Shown here piece by piece: positions 21,553 through 32,167 of a DNA stretch of 64,000 nt. Made by a program: the position numbers and the translations under genes. Origin of the DNA: Isoetes taiwanensis (Eukaryota > Streptophyta > Lycopodiopsida > Isoetales > Isoetaceae); NCBI GenBank assembly GCA_021234155.1, contig JAJEKV010000092.1:62001-126000 (forward strand). The letters are read 5' to 3'. Position 1 is the stretch's first letter; each line of letters opens with the position of its first letter. The notes under the pieces were generated by a model. It was given only the letters and a program-made list of their open reading frames with translations, was not told the origin of the DNA and searched no databases.

Positions 21553-23256
21553 ATGACTAGATCTGAAAAACAGGCCTGGGACTCTCTTCTATCAGACAAT
21601 GGTCTGATTTACATTCCCTCTTCCACTGCTACTTACACCTGGTCCAACAAACAAAAAGACAGAGCCAGAGTCTACTGCACTTTGAATAGATTTTATGTCT
21701 CCAATCCTGCCACTTCTTTCTGGAACAACAGCTATGTTTCTAGTGATGAAGGAACTTCCATCTCTGATCATCAGCCTCAGTTTCTTAATACTGCTCATGT
21801 CACCAAAATTCAGAGGCAAGGAAGTACCCCTTACAAATTTAACACCTCCCTCCTTGATAATGAGAACTTTTGCTCTCAATTTATTGCCTTCTATGAGGAT
21901 CTTACTATGAGAATGGATAATTTGGCTGCTGATAACAGGAACAGGCAGCAAAGGAATCATTTCTACTCTAAAATTAAAGCTGTAAAGTCCTGGATAAAAA
22001 GATGGTCTAAAGCTATATGCTTTAACTGTAGTGAGAAAAAAAATCAGCTCTTCATGTTCATGAAGGATATCAGATCTTTACTTCAGCAAGATCCTATAAA
22101 TTTAAATTTGCAGATAGGAGAGGAAATCTTGGAAAGGAAAATTAGAAGCATTGAAGAGATAGAGGCTAAGGGCTCCACTATCAGATGTAAGATTAAATAT
22201 ACCAATCAGATGGATTCTGATAGCTCTAAATTCTTCTTCAGAGTAGCTAAGAGTAGAGTCTTGAGAAATTCTATAACTGAAGTTGTTGATGACAATGGTA
22301 CCAAACACTCTTCTCATTCTGATATTGCCACTTTTTTCAAAGACAAATATGTGGACATTTTTCAGAATATGCCTATTCCTTCTAATGACATGGCAGAGGC
22401 AAATGAATTCAAAAATATAGTGAATAATATCCTGCCTTCTGTTCCTGAAGTGATGAATGACTCCATGGCTACTCCTCCTACTCAGCAAGAAATCCTTTCC
22501 ACTCTTTCTTCCTTCAGCAAGGGCAAATCTCCTGGCCCAGATGGCCTGCCAGCTGAGTTTTATATCAAGTTTTGGGATATTCTCAAAAATGATCTTACTT
22601 CTATGATTCATGAATTCTGGAATAATGATTACCTTCAGACTTCCATTGCTAGTGGTTTCATATCTCTGATTCCAAAAGTTGATCATCCGAATAAATTCCA
22701 AGATTGGAGACCTATTTCTCTTATCAATACTACTTATAAGCTGTGTGCCAAAATCATTGCTCTTAGAATTAATAGCTTCTTGCAAAGGAATATTAGACCT
22801 AACCAATCTGCCTTTCTTCCAAAGAGATATATCCTTGATAATTATGTGGCAGCTATGGAGGGTTTGCATTGGAATAAAATTTCTAATCAAAATTGCATTC
22901 TTCTCAAACTGGATTTCAAAAGGGCCTTTGACTCAGTAAGATGGGATTTCTTAGAGTTTGCTATGGCTAAAATTGGTTTCCATCCCAAGCTTATTAATCT
23001 TATTCTTGGTCTAAATCTGAGATCTAAATCTGTTGTTCTTATAAATAGTGTGCCATCTGGTTTCTTCTCCTTATCTTGTGGTGTTAGACAAGGTTGCCCT
23101 CTTGCTCCTTATCTATTCCTGGTAGCAGCTGATCTTTTAACTAAAGTCATCTCTTATTATCAGGATAATGGCCTAATCAAAGGCCTAATTCAGATGAGTA
23201 TCTCACTATGCTTCAATATGCTGATGACACCTTCTCATTTCTTCAAGCTGATTTGA
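21553..23256 (+). pseudogene. LINE ORF2: endonuclease end and reverse transcriptase
   Basis: 567 codons. The first 80 finish the endonuclease with the conserved SDH (ISDHQP). From about residue 320 come KSPGPDGLPAEFY, GFISLIPK, WRPISL, LKLDFKRAFDSV (catalytic Asp) and SCGVRQGCPLAP, which are the standard RT motifs of plant L1 elements. The frame is lost near 23195, just before the YADD box, which reads in the next frame. Confidence 0.85.
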
Positions 23257-24895
23257 CCAATATTGAGTGCTTCCTTAAAGTCATTAATCAGTTCTCAGCT
23301 GCTTCTGGCATCTATCTCAATATCAATAAAAGTCTCATTATAGGTGATACTCCTCATCAACAGTTGCTTGGTATTAATGTTCTCCCATCTGGCCAAGCTA
23401 CTAAGCTCTTAGGCATGCCTTTATCATTAGATCATAGCTTAAAAGGACTTTGGGATCCTATTCTTCAAAGAATTAAGAAAAAGCTAAATAACTACAGGAA
23501 TTACCTCACTCTAGCTGGCAGAACTATCATTGCCAACTCTGTCCTTGCAAGCTCACATGTTTACTTTTCTACTGCTCTTGTTGCTCCTAAATGTGTTTAT
23601 CTTGAGCTAGAGAGAATTATCAGGAATTTCATTTGGAAAGGTAGTCATCTAGTTAACTGGAACTCAATATGCAAACCTAAAAGTTCGGGTGGTCTTGGCT
23701 GTAAAAACCTCTTCCTTCAAGCCCAATCTCTTGCAGGTAAATTTGTCTGGAAGGCTATCCATGGGAGTCAATCTCCTGCCTACAAATTTATCACATTCTG
23801 GATCAATCAAAGCCGTCCTTCTGGTCACCCATCTATTCATCACTTATTACCTAATTCTGCCTTCATTCATCTGAAAACTGCTCCTAATATCTCTCCTTTA
23901 ATGAGCAATATGGTAAAGGCCTGGAATTCGATTTCTCAACATTTCCAGTTCATCTCTTCTAATAAACTTCATTGTGATTTGCCTATATTTTGGAACCCTA
24001 TTTTAGCTGATCAAAACTCTACAGTTCTGGCCATCAAGCACCCAAGGATATGTAAGAAATGGCATGAAGCTGGCCTATATTTCATCAGAGATCTTTTTGT
24101 TGGAGGTAGACTAATTTCTTGGACTGCTCTCAAAAATATTATTAAAGGTACCTCCTTTGATAGAAATGTCTATTTTTTTATCAAGCCTTTCCTGTCTAAT
24201 CTTTCTCCTAACTCTGGAAAAGGTGACTGGTCTTTGAATGGCAAGCTTGATTACAAAGTGAAAAATGCTTATATTGCCCTAGCTTCTGGTCCACAAGACA
24301 GTAAAGCCATGATCAAATGGGGTATTAATCATGCTCAGCTCAAAGTTCTCTTCAAGGATGTTTGGAATTCTTACTGCCCTCCTAAAATTTCCTATTTCAT
24401 ATGGCTTCTTGCCAATGGCAGTTTAAATAATTTACATTCTATGTCTAAAAGATATCCTAACATTATGCCAGACTGCCCTTTGAGATGTAATGCTATTGAA
24501 GATATGATTCATATATTTTGCTGTGTCAAATTGAATGGTTTCTGGAATTGGATTGCAGATAAGTTTGGTATTCTGTGTGATGGAAATTTTGTTTCTTTTA
24601 TCCAAAACAATGATACTTTAAAAATACAGTTATATTCATTGCTCTTTGGAATATTTGGAAAGCTAGAAACCGTGTTTTGTATGGTAAAAAAAGATACTCT
24701 ACCTTCTGGATTAAGATGAATTTCCAATTTGACTTTGAGACTATTGCCACTGCTCATAAAAATAAATTTGGAGCTAATTATGACAGGAATTGGGAGAATC
24801 ATGGCGCTTATAGGGGTTATTATAATTTATTTGCTTCCAACTTAAATGTTGTGGATTCTAATGCTTTTCTCTCTGATGATCCTAGAATATCTTAA
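23200..24895 (+). pseudogene. LINE ORF2: YADD box, thumb and zf-RVT region
   Basis: Begins with LQYADDTFSF (Tyr of YADD at 23217), then typical L1 connector sequences (FSAASGIYLNINKS, LLGMPLSLDH, NYLTLAGRTII, FIWKGS). The zf-RVT-like part includes PPKISYFIWLLANGSL and a Cys/His cluster (CPLRCNAIEDMIHIFC). Near 24640 a frameshift moves the conserved Trp-Asn-Ile-Trp-Lys-Ala-Arg-Asn segment to the frame that ends at 24895. Confidence 0.8.
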
Positions 24896-25337
24896 TTTCC
24901 TGCGCGGAGATGGGGCAAGAAAGTTTGATGATATCTCGCCATTCAATCAAGCTTCCAAAGATCCAGTCATAAAGAATGACTTGGCAACATCCATGGAATC
25001 CTTCCTCATGAAGAAAGGGCACATCAGATATCTGAAAGAGAGTGAAGACCTTTGGGCATCTATCTTTTGCAGGGAAGTGGTTCAGATTCACTGCCTTTGG
25101 GCATTCCTGGCCAATCATAATTTCATCCTCACAGAAAGACAGTTGACAAGGTACATAACCATGTACTATAATCACAAACTTCTAGCTGATCTGTATGGTT
25201 CTTTGCTGATACTTCTGGAGGACAAGGACAAATTTCGGCTCTTCTACACTAATAACTGGGGCCCAAATCAGTACTATTTTGGATCTACAGACCCTTTCAA
25301 TGCCTACTTCAACGATGTTTTCTTCTCTGACCATTGA
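24893..25337 (+). pseudogene. C-terminal extension of LINE ORF2, unknown domain
   Basis: After a frameshift near 24890 the frame continues for about 148 codons (LNFLRGDGARKFDDISPFNQ to NAYFNDVFFSDH). It lies inside the element, before the A-run at 25697, so it is most simply the ORF2 C-terminus. It does not look like the RNase H that follows zf-RVT in some plant L1s: no Asp/Glu RNase H pattern is visible. It is rich in aromatic residues. Function unknown. Confidence 0.5.
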
Positions 25338-25705
25338 TCCCCACTTCCATAGCCTCTTTCTAAATATGCTTCTGCTCTTCTTTAATCGTGATCTAGTTTA
25401 TTTTTCGGGAAGGGTTATCCTTTTTGCAGGTGCTTTCAGTTCAAACAGAGCTTCACTTCCATTAATACGAGGCTTCTTCGATCTGTTCATATTTTGGAAC
25501 TTCTTCTATATTGGCACACTGTTACTGACATACTATTATTGGCTGCTGATCCTTTGTTATGCTTGTGTTAGAGCTCATACTTCTATAATATGAAGCTCTA
25601 AGCTGGTCATCAATTTTTCATGTGCTTCTCTATAAAGCACAAACATGCTATGTTCTTGAGATCTTATAATTAATGGTAAAACCGTCTCTTGCTTTCAAAA
25701 AAAAA
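25338..25705 (+). other. LINE 3' UTR and A-run
   Basis: Noncoding stretch ending in a run of nine A at 25697-25705, taken as the 3' end of the L1 element. The adjacent Helitron starts 16 bp later. Confidence 0.6.
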
Positions 25706-26074
25706 GAGTCCCCAATGGATATCTTATATAATAATGTTATAGTGTAAGTGTTGGACCCAGCCCTAATTTGGACGGCTGAGATCCATCGACATTGCACGGG
25801 CAAGATTTCTTCTCTTCTCATCCCTTTTTTGTTTTAGGTTTCAACGGTGTAGAGCTTTAGACGGTGCGGAGCTCGGGACGCCTTGCCCCTCCTGAAGCGT
25901 CTTGCCACAGCCTGAGCTCTCCAAGCGCAGAAGAGACTGCCGGAACTTGAAACAAATTTTGATGCAAAGGGAAAACAATGGCTGGATCTATCGTTGGTTC
26001 TCGGGCCTTCTTAAACTTCAGTTCGGCCATGGCAGCTATGGTCTTCACAAATCTACGCCTATAAATTACTTGCT

Positions 26075-26212
26075 TTGTCTTCAGAACACGGTGGGACACA
26101 AATGAAAGCTTCGGCCTTTTTAGAAATCCCTGCAGGCTCTCACGTTTCCGTGCCTCTCACGAACGGATTAACAACTGGACTGATGTGCAGAGTGCATCCT
26201 TATTTACAGGTA
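26075..26212 (+). CDS. Exon-like fragment, unknown, inside the Helitron
   Basis: An open frame (MKASAFLEIPAGSHVSVPLT onwards) ends at a good donor, TTACAG|GTATGC. Family not recognised. Its position within Helitron borders suggests a captured piece. Confidence 0.3.
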
Positions 26213-26424
26213 TGCACTAATGCTTTTTCATACTATTTTACTGCAATGGTCATTATAGTTGTTGATAATTCTGGAGGTCGTCTAGCTAATTATTTCTAGA
26301 TTTGTAATTTTTTATTTTAGAATCTATGATTGGGCATGCAGATCTGGATACAAGTCTTCCCTTTGTCTGAATTCCCATTATTTGTTTTACAGCACATTAG
26401 AAACAAAAATCTTCTGGAGCTCTC

Positions 26425-26632
26425 TTGCCTAGACAATTGGCTAAACAAATTAACTTTTTATTGGACAGACTATTCCATGATGCTAATGCAGGATATAATG
26501 CTTTACAAATCTTCTTTGGCCAATTATGGTTCAGTTTGGCAGAATCCAAAACAACTTTTAAATATCTGCATAATCATGTTACTGCTGTAACACTGTACAT
26601 TAGTTACAGACAGGAACAATGGCATTGCATGT
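26425..26632 (+). CDS. Exon-like fragment, unknown, inside the Helitron
   Basis: The frame reads LAKQINFLLDRLFHDANAGY and GQLWFSLAESKTTFKYLHNH and ends at a donor (TTGCAT|GTAAGA), in phase with the HINT-like exon that follows. It does not resemble the normal N-terminal part of HINT proteins. Origin unknown. Confidence 0.35.
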
Positions 26633-26741
26633 AAGAAACCAACCTAAGCGCAGACATAAATCCTTCAGCCTATAGAGTGTGACAATTTCAACAGCAATAG
26701 ATATGTAAACCTTTCTGATAGCGAAGCTCTGTATATGCAGG

Positions 26742-26940
26742 CATTATTTAATTATCCCAGTTGATCATATTGGGCATGTAAATAAACTTCAAAGGAATGA
26801 AGCTGACTATGCTCTAGGTAATGAAATATATTTCATAGAGCTTTAGATGCACAAAATTCTGAATGTCTATTCTGTGCAGTGAAGAACATGTTAAGGAAGA
26901 TCATTACTTGAAAGAAATGCTCCAGAAGCCAAAAAATACA
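26742..26940 (+). pseudogene. HINT-like (HIT superfamily, HINT3/HINT4 type) exon pair with frameshift
   Basis: Exon 26742 to about 26818 (after ATATGCAG, before CTAG|GTAATG) encodes MHYLIIPVDHIGHVNKLQRN then EADYAL, closely following the HINT4 pattern His-Tyr-Leu-x-Ile-Pro-x-x-His-Ile with an Asn-Asp-Leu-Gln-Arg-type stretch. The next exon (about 26878-26940, after TGTGCAG, before ACAG|GTAACG) starts in phase with VKNML. A small deletion then shifts the frame: the expected RSLLERNAPEAKKY appears in the next frame. The His-x-His-x-His nucleotide-binding triad exon is not found downstream. HINT proteins are nucleotide hydrolases/transferases; this copy cannot be active. Confidence 0.65.
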
Positions 26941-28449
26941 GGTAACGATGATACATGTCTAATGGTTGCAATGCAAGTTTTTATGGACATGCTTAATATT
27001 TCTATGAGATTGGCAAGTTTGTGTAGAAGTCGGAGGCATCAGCATGTGAAGAAACTCTGCACATTTTTAAAATTGCCAAGTCTGCCAGAAAGTTAGCTTT
27101 GATCAATTTAAGCAAATACCTATGCAGGCTGAGTCTCCCCATGCTTACCGCACCGCTACTCTATATAACGAGCGTTGCCACTGCATATTTGACAAAGAAT
27201 GAAACAGATTAATTAGCTTTTCATGGAATTGATGTGGAATGTTGCATTTTTAGTACTAAATCACATATTGCATCTCTATTTTGCAGGTAGAATCTAACCT
27301 AGAGTTATTCGATGCAACATGGGCTATCTATGTTGTGCATCTGTAGACAAATTCGAGCAGGTCTACTCATGTATCTGGCAATACACTATCTAGAAGTTGA
27401 GTAGGTCTCCTCATGTACCTAGCACTATGCTCAGTAGAAGATGTCTGGTAGAAAAGTTTTTTCGTTTTATGTGCTCCTAATGAACCCTATGATCATCTGA
27501 CTTTCAGCGCACAAATCTGGATTTTCCAGTTCTTTAGTTTGTCCTGTTAATTTTTGCAGATCTATTACTTATTAGCGCTCCATGATAATGGCAGGGCAAA
27601 ATAATACAATTGTGAAAAATAATACAAGTTTTGTGGAAAGGAAAGTAAAGAGTAGTAGTAGTGGTACTTTTAAGTCCATCCATTATTTTCGAGTTACCTT
27701 AGTTCAGGCATAAAGCGACAACACGTCATCTATTAAAGATTTGGATCAAATATGTGTATGCAAAGATAACTTGGTTTCCAATGTGCAAAGTAGAACGAAT
27801 GTTGTACATAAACAAGGTTAGATGTATGCTTCAAGATATCCTAATAAAGAACATTATTAGATGTATGCTTCAAGAAGATCTAATAATGATGTCATCAATA
27901 GTAGCATTGGTCATCAAGGTTGGCATTAACCTTGGACGGGACAATGCTAAGAGAAAGTACCACTAAAAATTGTGTTTACCACATGGTTAGAAAGAAAATA
28001 ATTGCATCATCTTTCTACATCTATCAAAACAAGTGTCATTTCGATCCACTCGCAAATGTGTCATGCACATATCAAGTTTGTTTATTTTCCTTTAATTTGA
28101 TTAAAAAATCCAATTGAAGAATATTACATATGCAATGCCTCTTCTTTGCCCAGCAACGCTGGGCCATTTACTAGTATGATATGTTTTCTTACAAAGAAAT
28201 ATGTCAATCTGAGCTAACTAATGTCGATCGGCACTTTGCAAGGAACCATGTGAATACGTTGTTCAAATTCGTAAAAAGATGAGATATACTTTTTATGTAG
28301 ATCTGCTAGTATACGTAATCGTTGTGAAAAACGAGGCGCCCTTAATATAACAGCATCCGATGCACTTGATCCAAAGAAGTTGCATGTATGCACATCTGAT
28401 ATGGGTTATCGCGATCTGAGGTCCCTGAGATCGTCTCCAGATAAATTAG

Positions 28450-29060
28450 ATCTTGTGATAAAGATACGTTGGAAATGATAAGAACTGTAGGTCCACCCTC
28501 AATGTTTGCTACTTTTAGTATGTCAGAGGCGAACCGATTTAGTTGCAGCGCTTAAGTTTTTGAATTTTGATATTGTCAACTTGGGCTCCACCGATTTATG
28601 GAACGAAAAAAAGCTTGTATTAGAGCTAGTTAGAGCAGATTCAGTTACTTGTACACGCTATTACATACATCATATGGATGGAATGAAAAAGGCACTTCAA
28701 CAAGATTCCAGTTTAGCTGGGTTGGTTGTCGATTATGTATGTGTTACGCGGTTTCAACACTAAGGGAGTTCGCATGACCATTTAATGATATGGATGCAAG
28801 ATGCACCACAATATCCATATGCAACGTACGACGAAATGATATTATTCGTTGACAATTTTATAACAACAGATGTCGACAAGTTACCTATAGATTTGAAGCC
28901 AATGCAATTACATAACACAAAGACGTGCAGGAAAAAGAAAAACATTGATTGTAGATTTGGTTTTCCTAAACCTCCAATGTTAAGAATATGTGTTACAAGT
29001 CCTTATCAATGTGCGAGAGAGGAGGCACAGTTACTAACACACTCACCCCAGTTTTTGGTC
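28450..29060 (+). pseudogene. Helitron Rep (HUH) domain, first part of a broken RepHel gene
   Basis: Plus-strand pieces match the Helitron Rep region. Around 28495-28530 PPSMFATFSMSEANR is followed, after a one-base frame change, by LVAALKFL; then DLWNEKKLV and VTCTRYYIHH. TAA at 28761-28763 interrupts just before GSSHDHLMIWMQDAPQYP, which carries the His-x-His metal-binding motif (His codons at 28773 and 28779). The segment ends with TKTCRKKKNIDCRFGFPKPP. It is continued at 32168 after about 3.1 kb of inserted repeats. Family role: nicking and strand transfer in rolling-circle transposition. Confidence 0.75.
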
Positions 29061-29244
29061 CACTGTTGAAAACATCAGTTTTGGTAGGTCTACATGTCCT
29101 GTTTTCAAAGAATCCTACATGTGGATTTGTGGAGGTATGGTTTTGTTCGATAATGGTGTTCATTTTTCAGTGGACTAAAACATCCACTGTTGTTTTGTAG
29201 TTTCTTCTATTGTGACATGTCATTTTATAATACAATCCACTGTA

Positions 29245-30190
29245 GGAAAGAATACTTGAATTTCTACATGTCTAATAATTCTATTGTCACATGTCTTTAT
29301 AGATGTAGGAAAGAATATTTGATTCTCTACATGTCCTATACTTCCATTCACATGTCTTTATAGTCCCATCGATCCGAGACATCGGATCGCCATTCTAGAA
29401 TGGGACGAGCATGCATGTTTTGCATGCATGCGGGCGGCGCATGCCCGTTCTGGTTGGGAGTTCGCTATTTTAGGCGCGTTTCAGCTTCGACTTCTCATCG
29501 GCGCTTCCTCTTCTCTCTTTGTACTTGGGTCCCATAGGCCAGTTGGTCTCCGTGGACGATAAAATCATATTCTATTCTATTCTATTCTTATTCTCTTTGA
29601 ACCCACCCTCCCCCCCCTTCTTTGTTATTGTATTTTTATCGCGTGGCACGCGCGTAATCAGCCCCTCCACTCTGGGAGGTTTGTTTTGTCTTGTTGTTTT
29701 GTTGGTGATGTGCAGGTACAGGTTAGCGAGCGGCATCTGTTTCGACTTTTCCATTCCTGGGTTTTGGGAGCGATTTTTATGCCTTACGTTTGTCCAAGCC
29801 CCTTGCCGAAGGCTTATCACTAGGGTTTTTCCTCGAAAACCCGAAAGGGCGGGGTTTTTGTAGTAGGACAGAGTACTTTATTTGCTAAGGCATAGTAGGA
29901 AAGAATACATGAATTACGACATGTGTAATACTTCTATTGTCACATGTCTTTATAGAAGTAGGAAAGAATACTTTATTCTCTACATGTCCTATGCTTCCAT
30001 TTCACATGTCTCTATAGTAGTAGGACATAGTGTACTTTATTTGCTAAGGCATTGTAGGAAAGAATACATGAATTACGACATGTGTAATACTTCTATTGTC
30101 ACATGTCTTTATAGAAGTAGGAAAGAATACTTGATTCTCTACATATCCTATCCTTCCATATCACGGGTCTTTATAGTGGTAGGACAGAGT
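29245..30190. repeat. 159-bp tandem repeat interrupted by LINE 3' pieces
   Basis: Units containing CATGAATTACGACATGTGTA start at 29908 and 30067 (period 159 bp), each made of related halves with GTAGGAAAGAATACTT and CACATGTCTTTATAG. A partial unit lies at 29245-29362, with a LINE-derived insert (29363-29865) between it and the rest. Confidence 0.8.
29363..29865 (+). mobile_element. 3' pieces of the microsatellite-tailed LINE family, order rearranged
   Basis: 29363 to about 29592 ends with CCCATAGGCC, CTCCGTGGACGATAAAA and an (ATTCT)n tail, the 3' end also seen in the LINE at 6.05 kb (reverse strand). The following 29600-29865 carries TTTTTCCTCGAAAACCC and CGGGGTTTTT, a block that in the other copies lies upstream of that 3' end. 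Both are plus strand, so the order is reversed. Start of the insert has strong palindromes (CCATTCTAGAATGG near 29392). No intact coding frame. Confidence 0.65.
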
Positions 30191-30498
30191 ACTTGATTTG
30201 CTACATGTGATGCACGTGCACGATCACATGTCCTTATACTAGTATTCCATGTAAGACAAGTTACTTCAACTACTTCAATTACTTGACACCTATTTTTGCA
30301 TAACAAAAACCATCAAGAATTTGATTTGTATTCCTTGAGGGGGTGCAGGACCGCTGCAAAAATGCAATATGTCATCTATTGTCCCTTTACCCCTCATGCT
30401 TATAGAAAACTAGAATGCAAAGGCATTATGAAGATCCCAAAATTGAATTGAACTGAATTTAACTTTAACATCCATGGGAACCAACAAGTCTATCAGAT

Positions 30499-30500
<2 letters not shown>

Positions 30501-30581
<81 letters not shown>

Positions 30582-30804
30582 TAGATAGTAGTTTTAACGC
30601 CATGCCACTAGGGCAAAGATCCAACCTGGACATGTGACCACACACCACACTACATTGCTTGGTTGGGCCCTGCCCCCAACCACCTTACATTGCGTCTGTT
30701 GGGATTTGACCCCCAACAGTACCGAGTGCGATTCTGGGCGGTCTCGAACTCGAGACCACATTTCTAAGGAACTAGTGTGTTACCACTAGACCAAACACCC
30801 AGAC

Positions 30805-30850
<46 letters not shown>
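30501..30850 (-). mobile_element. tRNA-derived SINE flanked by microsatellites
   Basis: On the minus strand, box A TGGTCTAGTGG (30783-30793) and box B GTTCGAGAC (30741-30749) match the RNA polymerase III consensus with 33-nt spacing. The body runs to about 30590. On one side is (GA)n at 30807-30850; on the other is (TG)n(GA)n(GATA)n at 30501-30588. The element borders are not defined. Confidence 0.65.
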
Positions 30851-30855
<5 letters not shown>

Positions 30856-31099
30856 CTTTTTTATGCCTCAAATCCATTTTTTGAGCATATACACATGATC
30901 TCAGGTCCCAATCAGCTCAAACATGCCAAGGTGGCTCAAACATGCCACCAAGGTGCTTGCTTCTCTTCCACTACCGAAGAATTTAAAGAGCTTGCAACCA
31001 TACCTGAAAAATCTGAAAAAGCTGTGGTGAATGGTAGAGGTGTTGCCTCTCCTGAAGCCCGGGGACATAGCATTGCGTGCTTGAACCAAGAGGTTTGAT

Positions 31100-32160
31100 A
31101 ATGCCGATTAGCACAGTCAATTGTGCTACATTGTTTTTAATCTTAACCATTAATTCAATTGTTTTGGACCTTTACCATTGAATGTTTTAATCTAACGTTA
31201 AAATTTAGATTGCAATCTATTATTATGCATAAATGAGAATCTAGATAACATTGTATATGCCTTATGGACTTTTTTTGGGTTCGATTCCCAAAAAGATTTT
31301 CCTTTTCTAAAATAAACAGAGCAATATAAAATTCATAATATATTAGCTTTTAAATTGTGGTCTATAGTAAATTTTTTTTAATGTTTGCGACGTGTTAACA
31401 TTTGATTTGTTAGAAGATATATTAAAAACAATACTTTGTTTTTCCTACGTGTGATAATAATGCTTTTTTTATTTCAAAAGTATGCCACGTGTCCATATTT
31501 GATTAGCAAGAATAATGTTTTTTTATTTAAAAAGTATTCCACGTGTTAATATCTCATTAGTTAAACAACCACATTAGAAACACACATTTTTTCTACGTGT
31601 TATAATATTATTTTTTACGTGTCCTTATTTTAGGAAAACTATAGCTAGATTTCAATAACACATGTAGGGTTTTGTAAATTAAAAAAAGGCCATACGTGAT
31701 TTTTTTTTTAATTTTGCAAAAACAACACTTGAAACAACATGTCCATTATATTGCGAAAAAGAACACTTGAAAACATCAATTTTCTATTTCCTACGTGTTC
31801 TTTTCTTTGTAATGTTTTATTTCTAGTGTTGTAATTTAGTTTTTCAGGTGTAGTAAAATTAAAACCTACACGTGCTATTTTAAAGATAAACAACGTATGG
31901 TTCCGCCAAAAAACAACAGTGAAGGAAAAAAGTTCACAAAAACCATGTCAATTTTTTTCTACGCGTGGATTTTTCTGCCAAAAGACCACAGTGGGAAATT
32001 TCTGCCAAAAAACCACTGTCTCTTTGTGCAAATCCGGATAAACAGGTCACGTGGACTTTTGGGGCCATTTTGGTGTTGTTTTTGGCATAAAAGAACACTT
32101 CCGTACAACTAAAAAACAACTGTGGACCAAAAATTAGGATCAGTGTGTAAATGAGAAGAA
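31100..32160. other. AT-rich spacer with about ten ACGTG words
   Basis: No gene seen. Between 31385 and 32055 the core ACGTG or its variants (CCACGTGTCC, CTACGTGTTA, TCACGTGGAC and similar) recur roughly every 40-100 bp, set in T-rich DNA. ACGTG is the core of G-box/ABRE elements, but a repeat origin is equally possible. Confidence 0.55.
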
Positions 32161-32167
32161 AGTACAA

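Larger units (their letters stand above)
18880..25705 (+). mobile_element. L1-type LINE, nearly full length, inactive
   Basis: Plus-strand order: ORF1 with a gag-like domain and a knuckle-like Cys/His motif, a basic ORF1 tail, then ORF2 with APE-type endonuclease, reverse transcriptase with YADD, zf-RVT-like Cys/His region, a Trp-x-Ile-Trp-x-x-Arg-Asn segment, and an extra C-terminal segment to 25337. A short A-run (25697-25705) ends it. It carries in-frame stops (19593, 21302) and frameshifts (between 20381 and 20603, near 21525, near 23195, near 24640, near 24890), so it is dead. The 5' end is not defined and no clear target duplication was found. Confidence 0.85.
25722..28174 (+). mobile_element. 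Non-autonomous Helitron with captured exon-like pieces
   Basis: The 5' end is A|TCTTATATAATAATG at 25721/25722. The 3' end has the hairpin GCCCAGCAACGCTGGGC (28148-28164), then CATTTA and CTAG (28171-28174), followed by T. These are the structural marks of Helitrons (5' TC, 3' hairpin plus CTRR, insertion between A and T). No Rep/helicase lies inside. Several exon-like segments with splice sites are on the plus strand, including a HINT-like exon, which fits gene-fragment capture. The identical 17-nt hairpin is found in the Helitron at 41235-46701. Confidence 0.75.

Noticed and set aside
29519-29863. 114-codon plus-strand frame and its minus-strand partner
   Set aside because: Lies in LINE 3' UTR pieces with no similarity to coding parts of that LINE.
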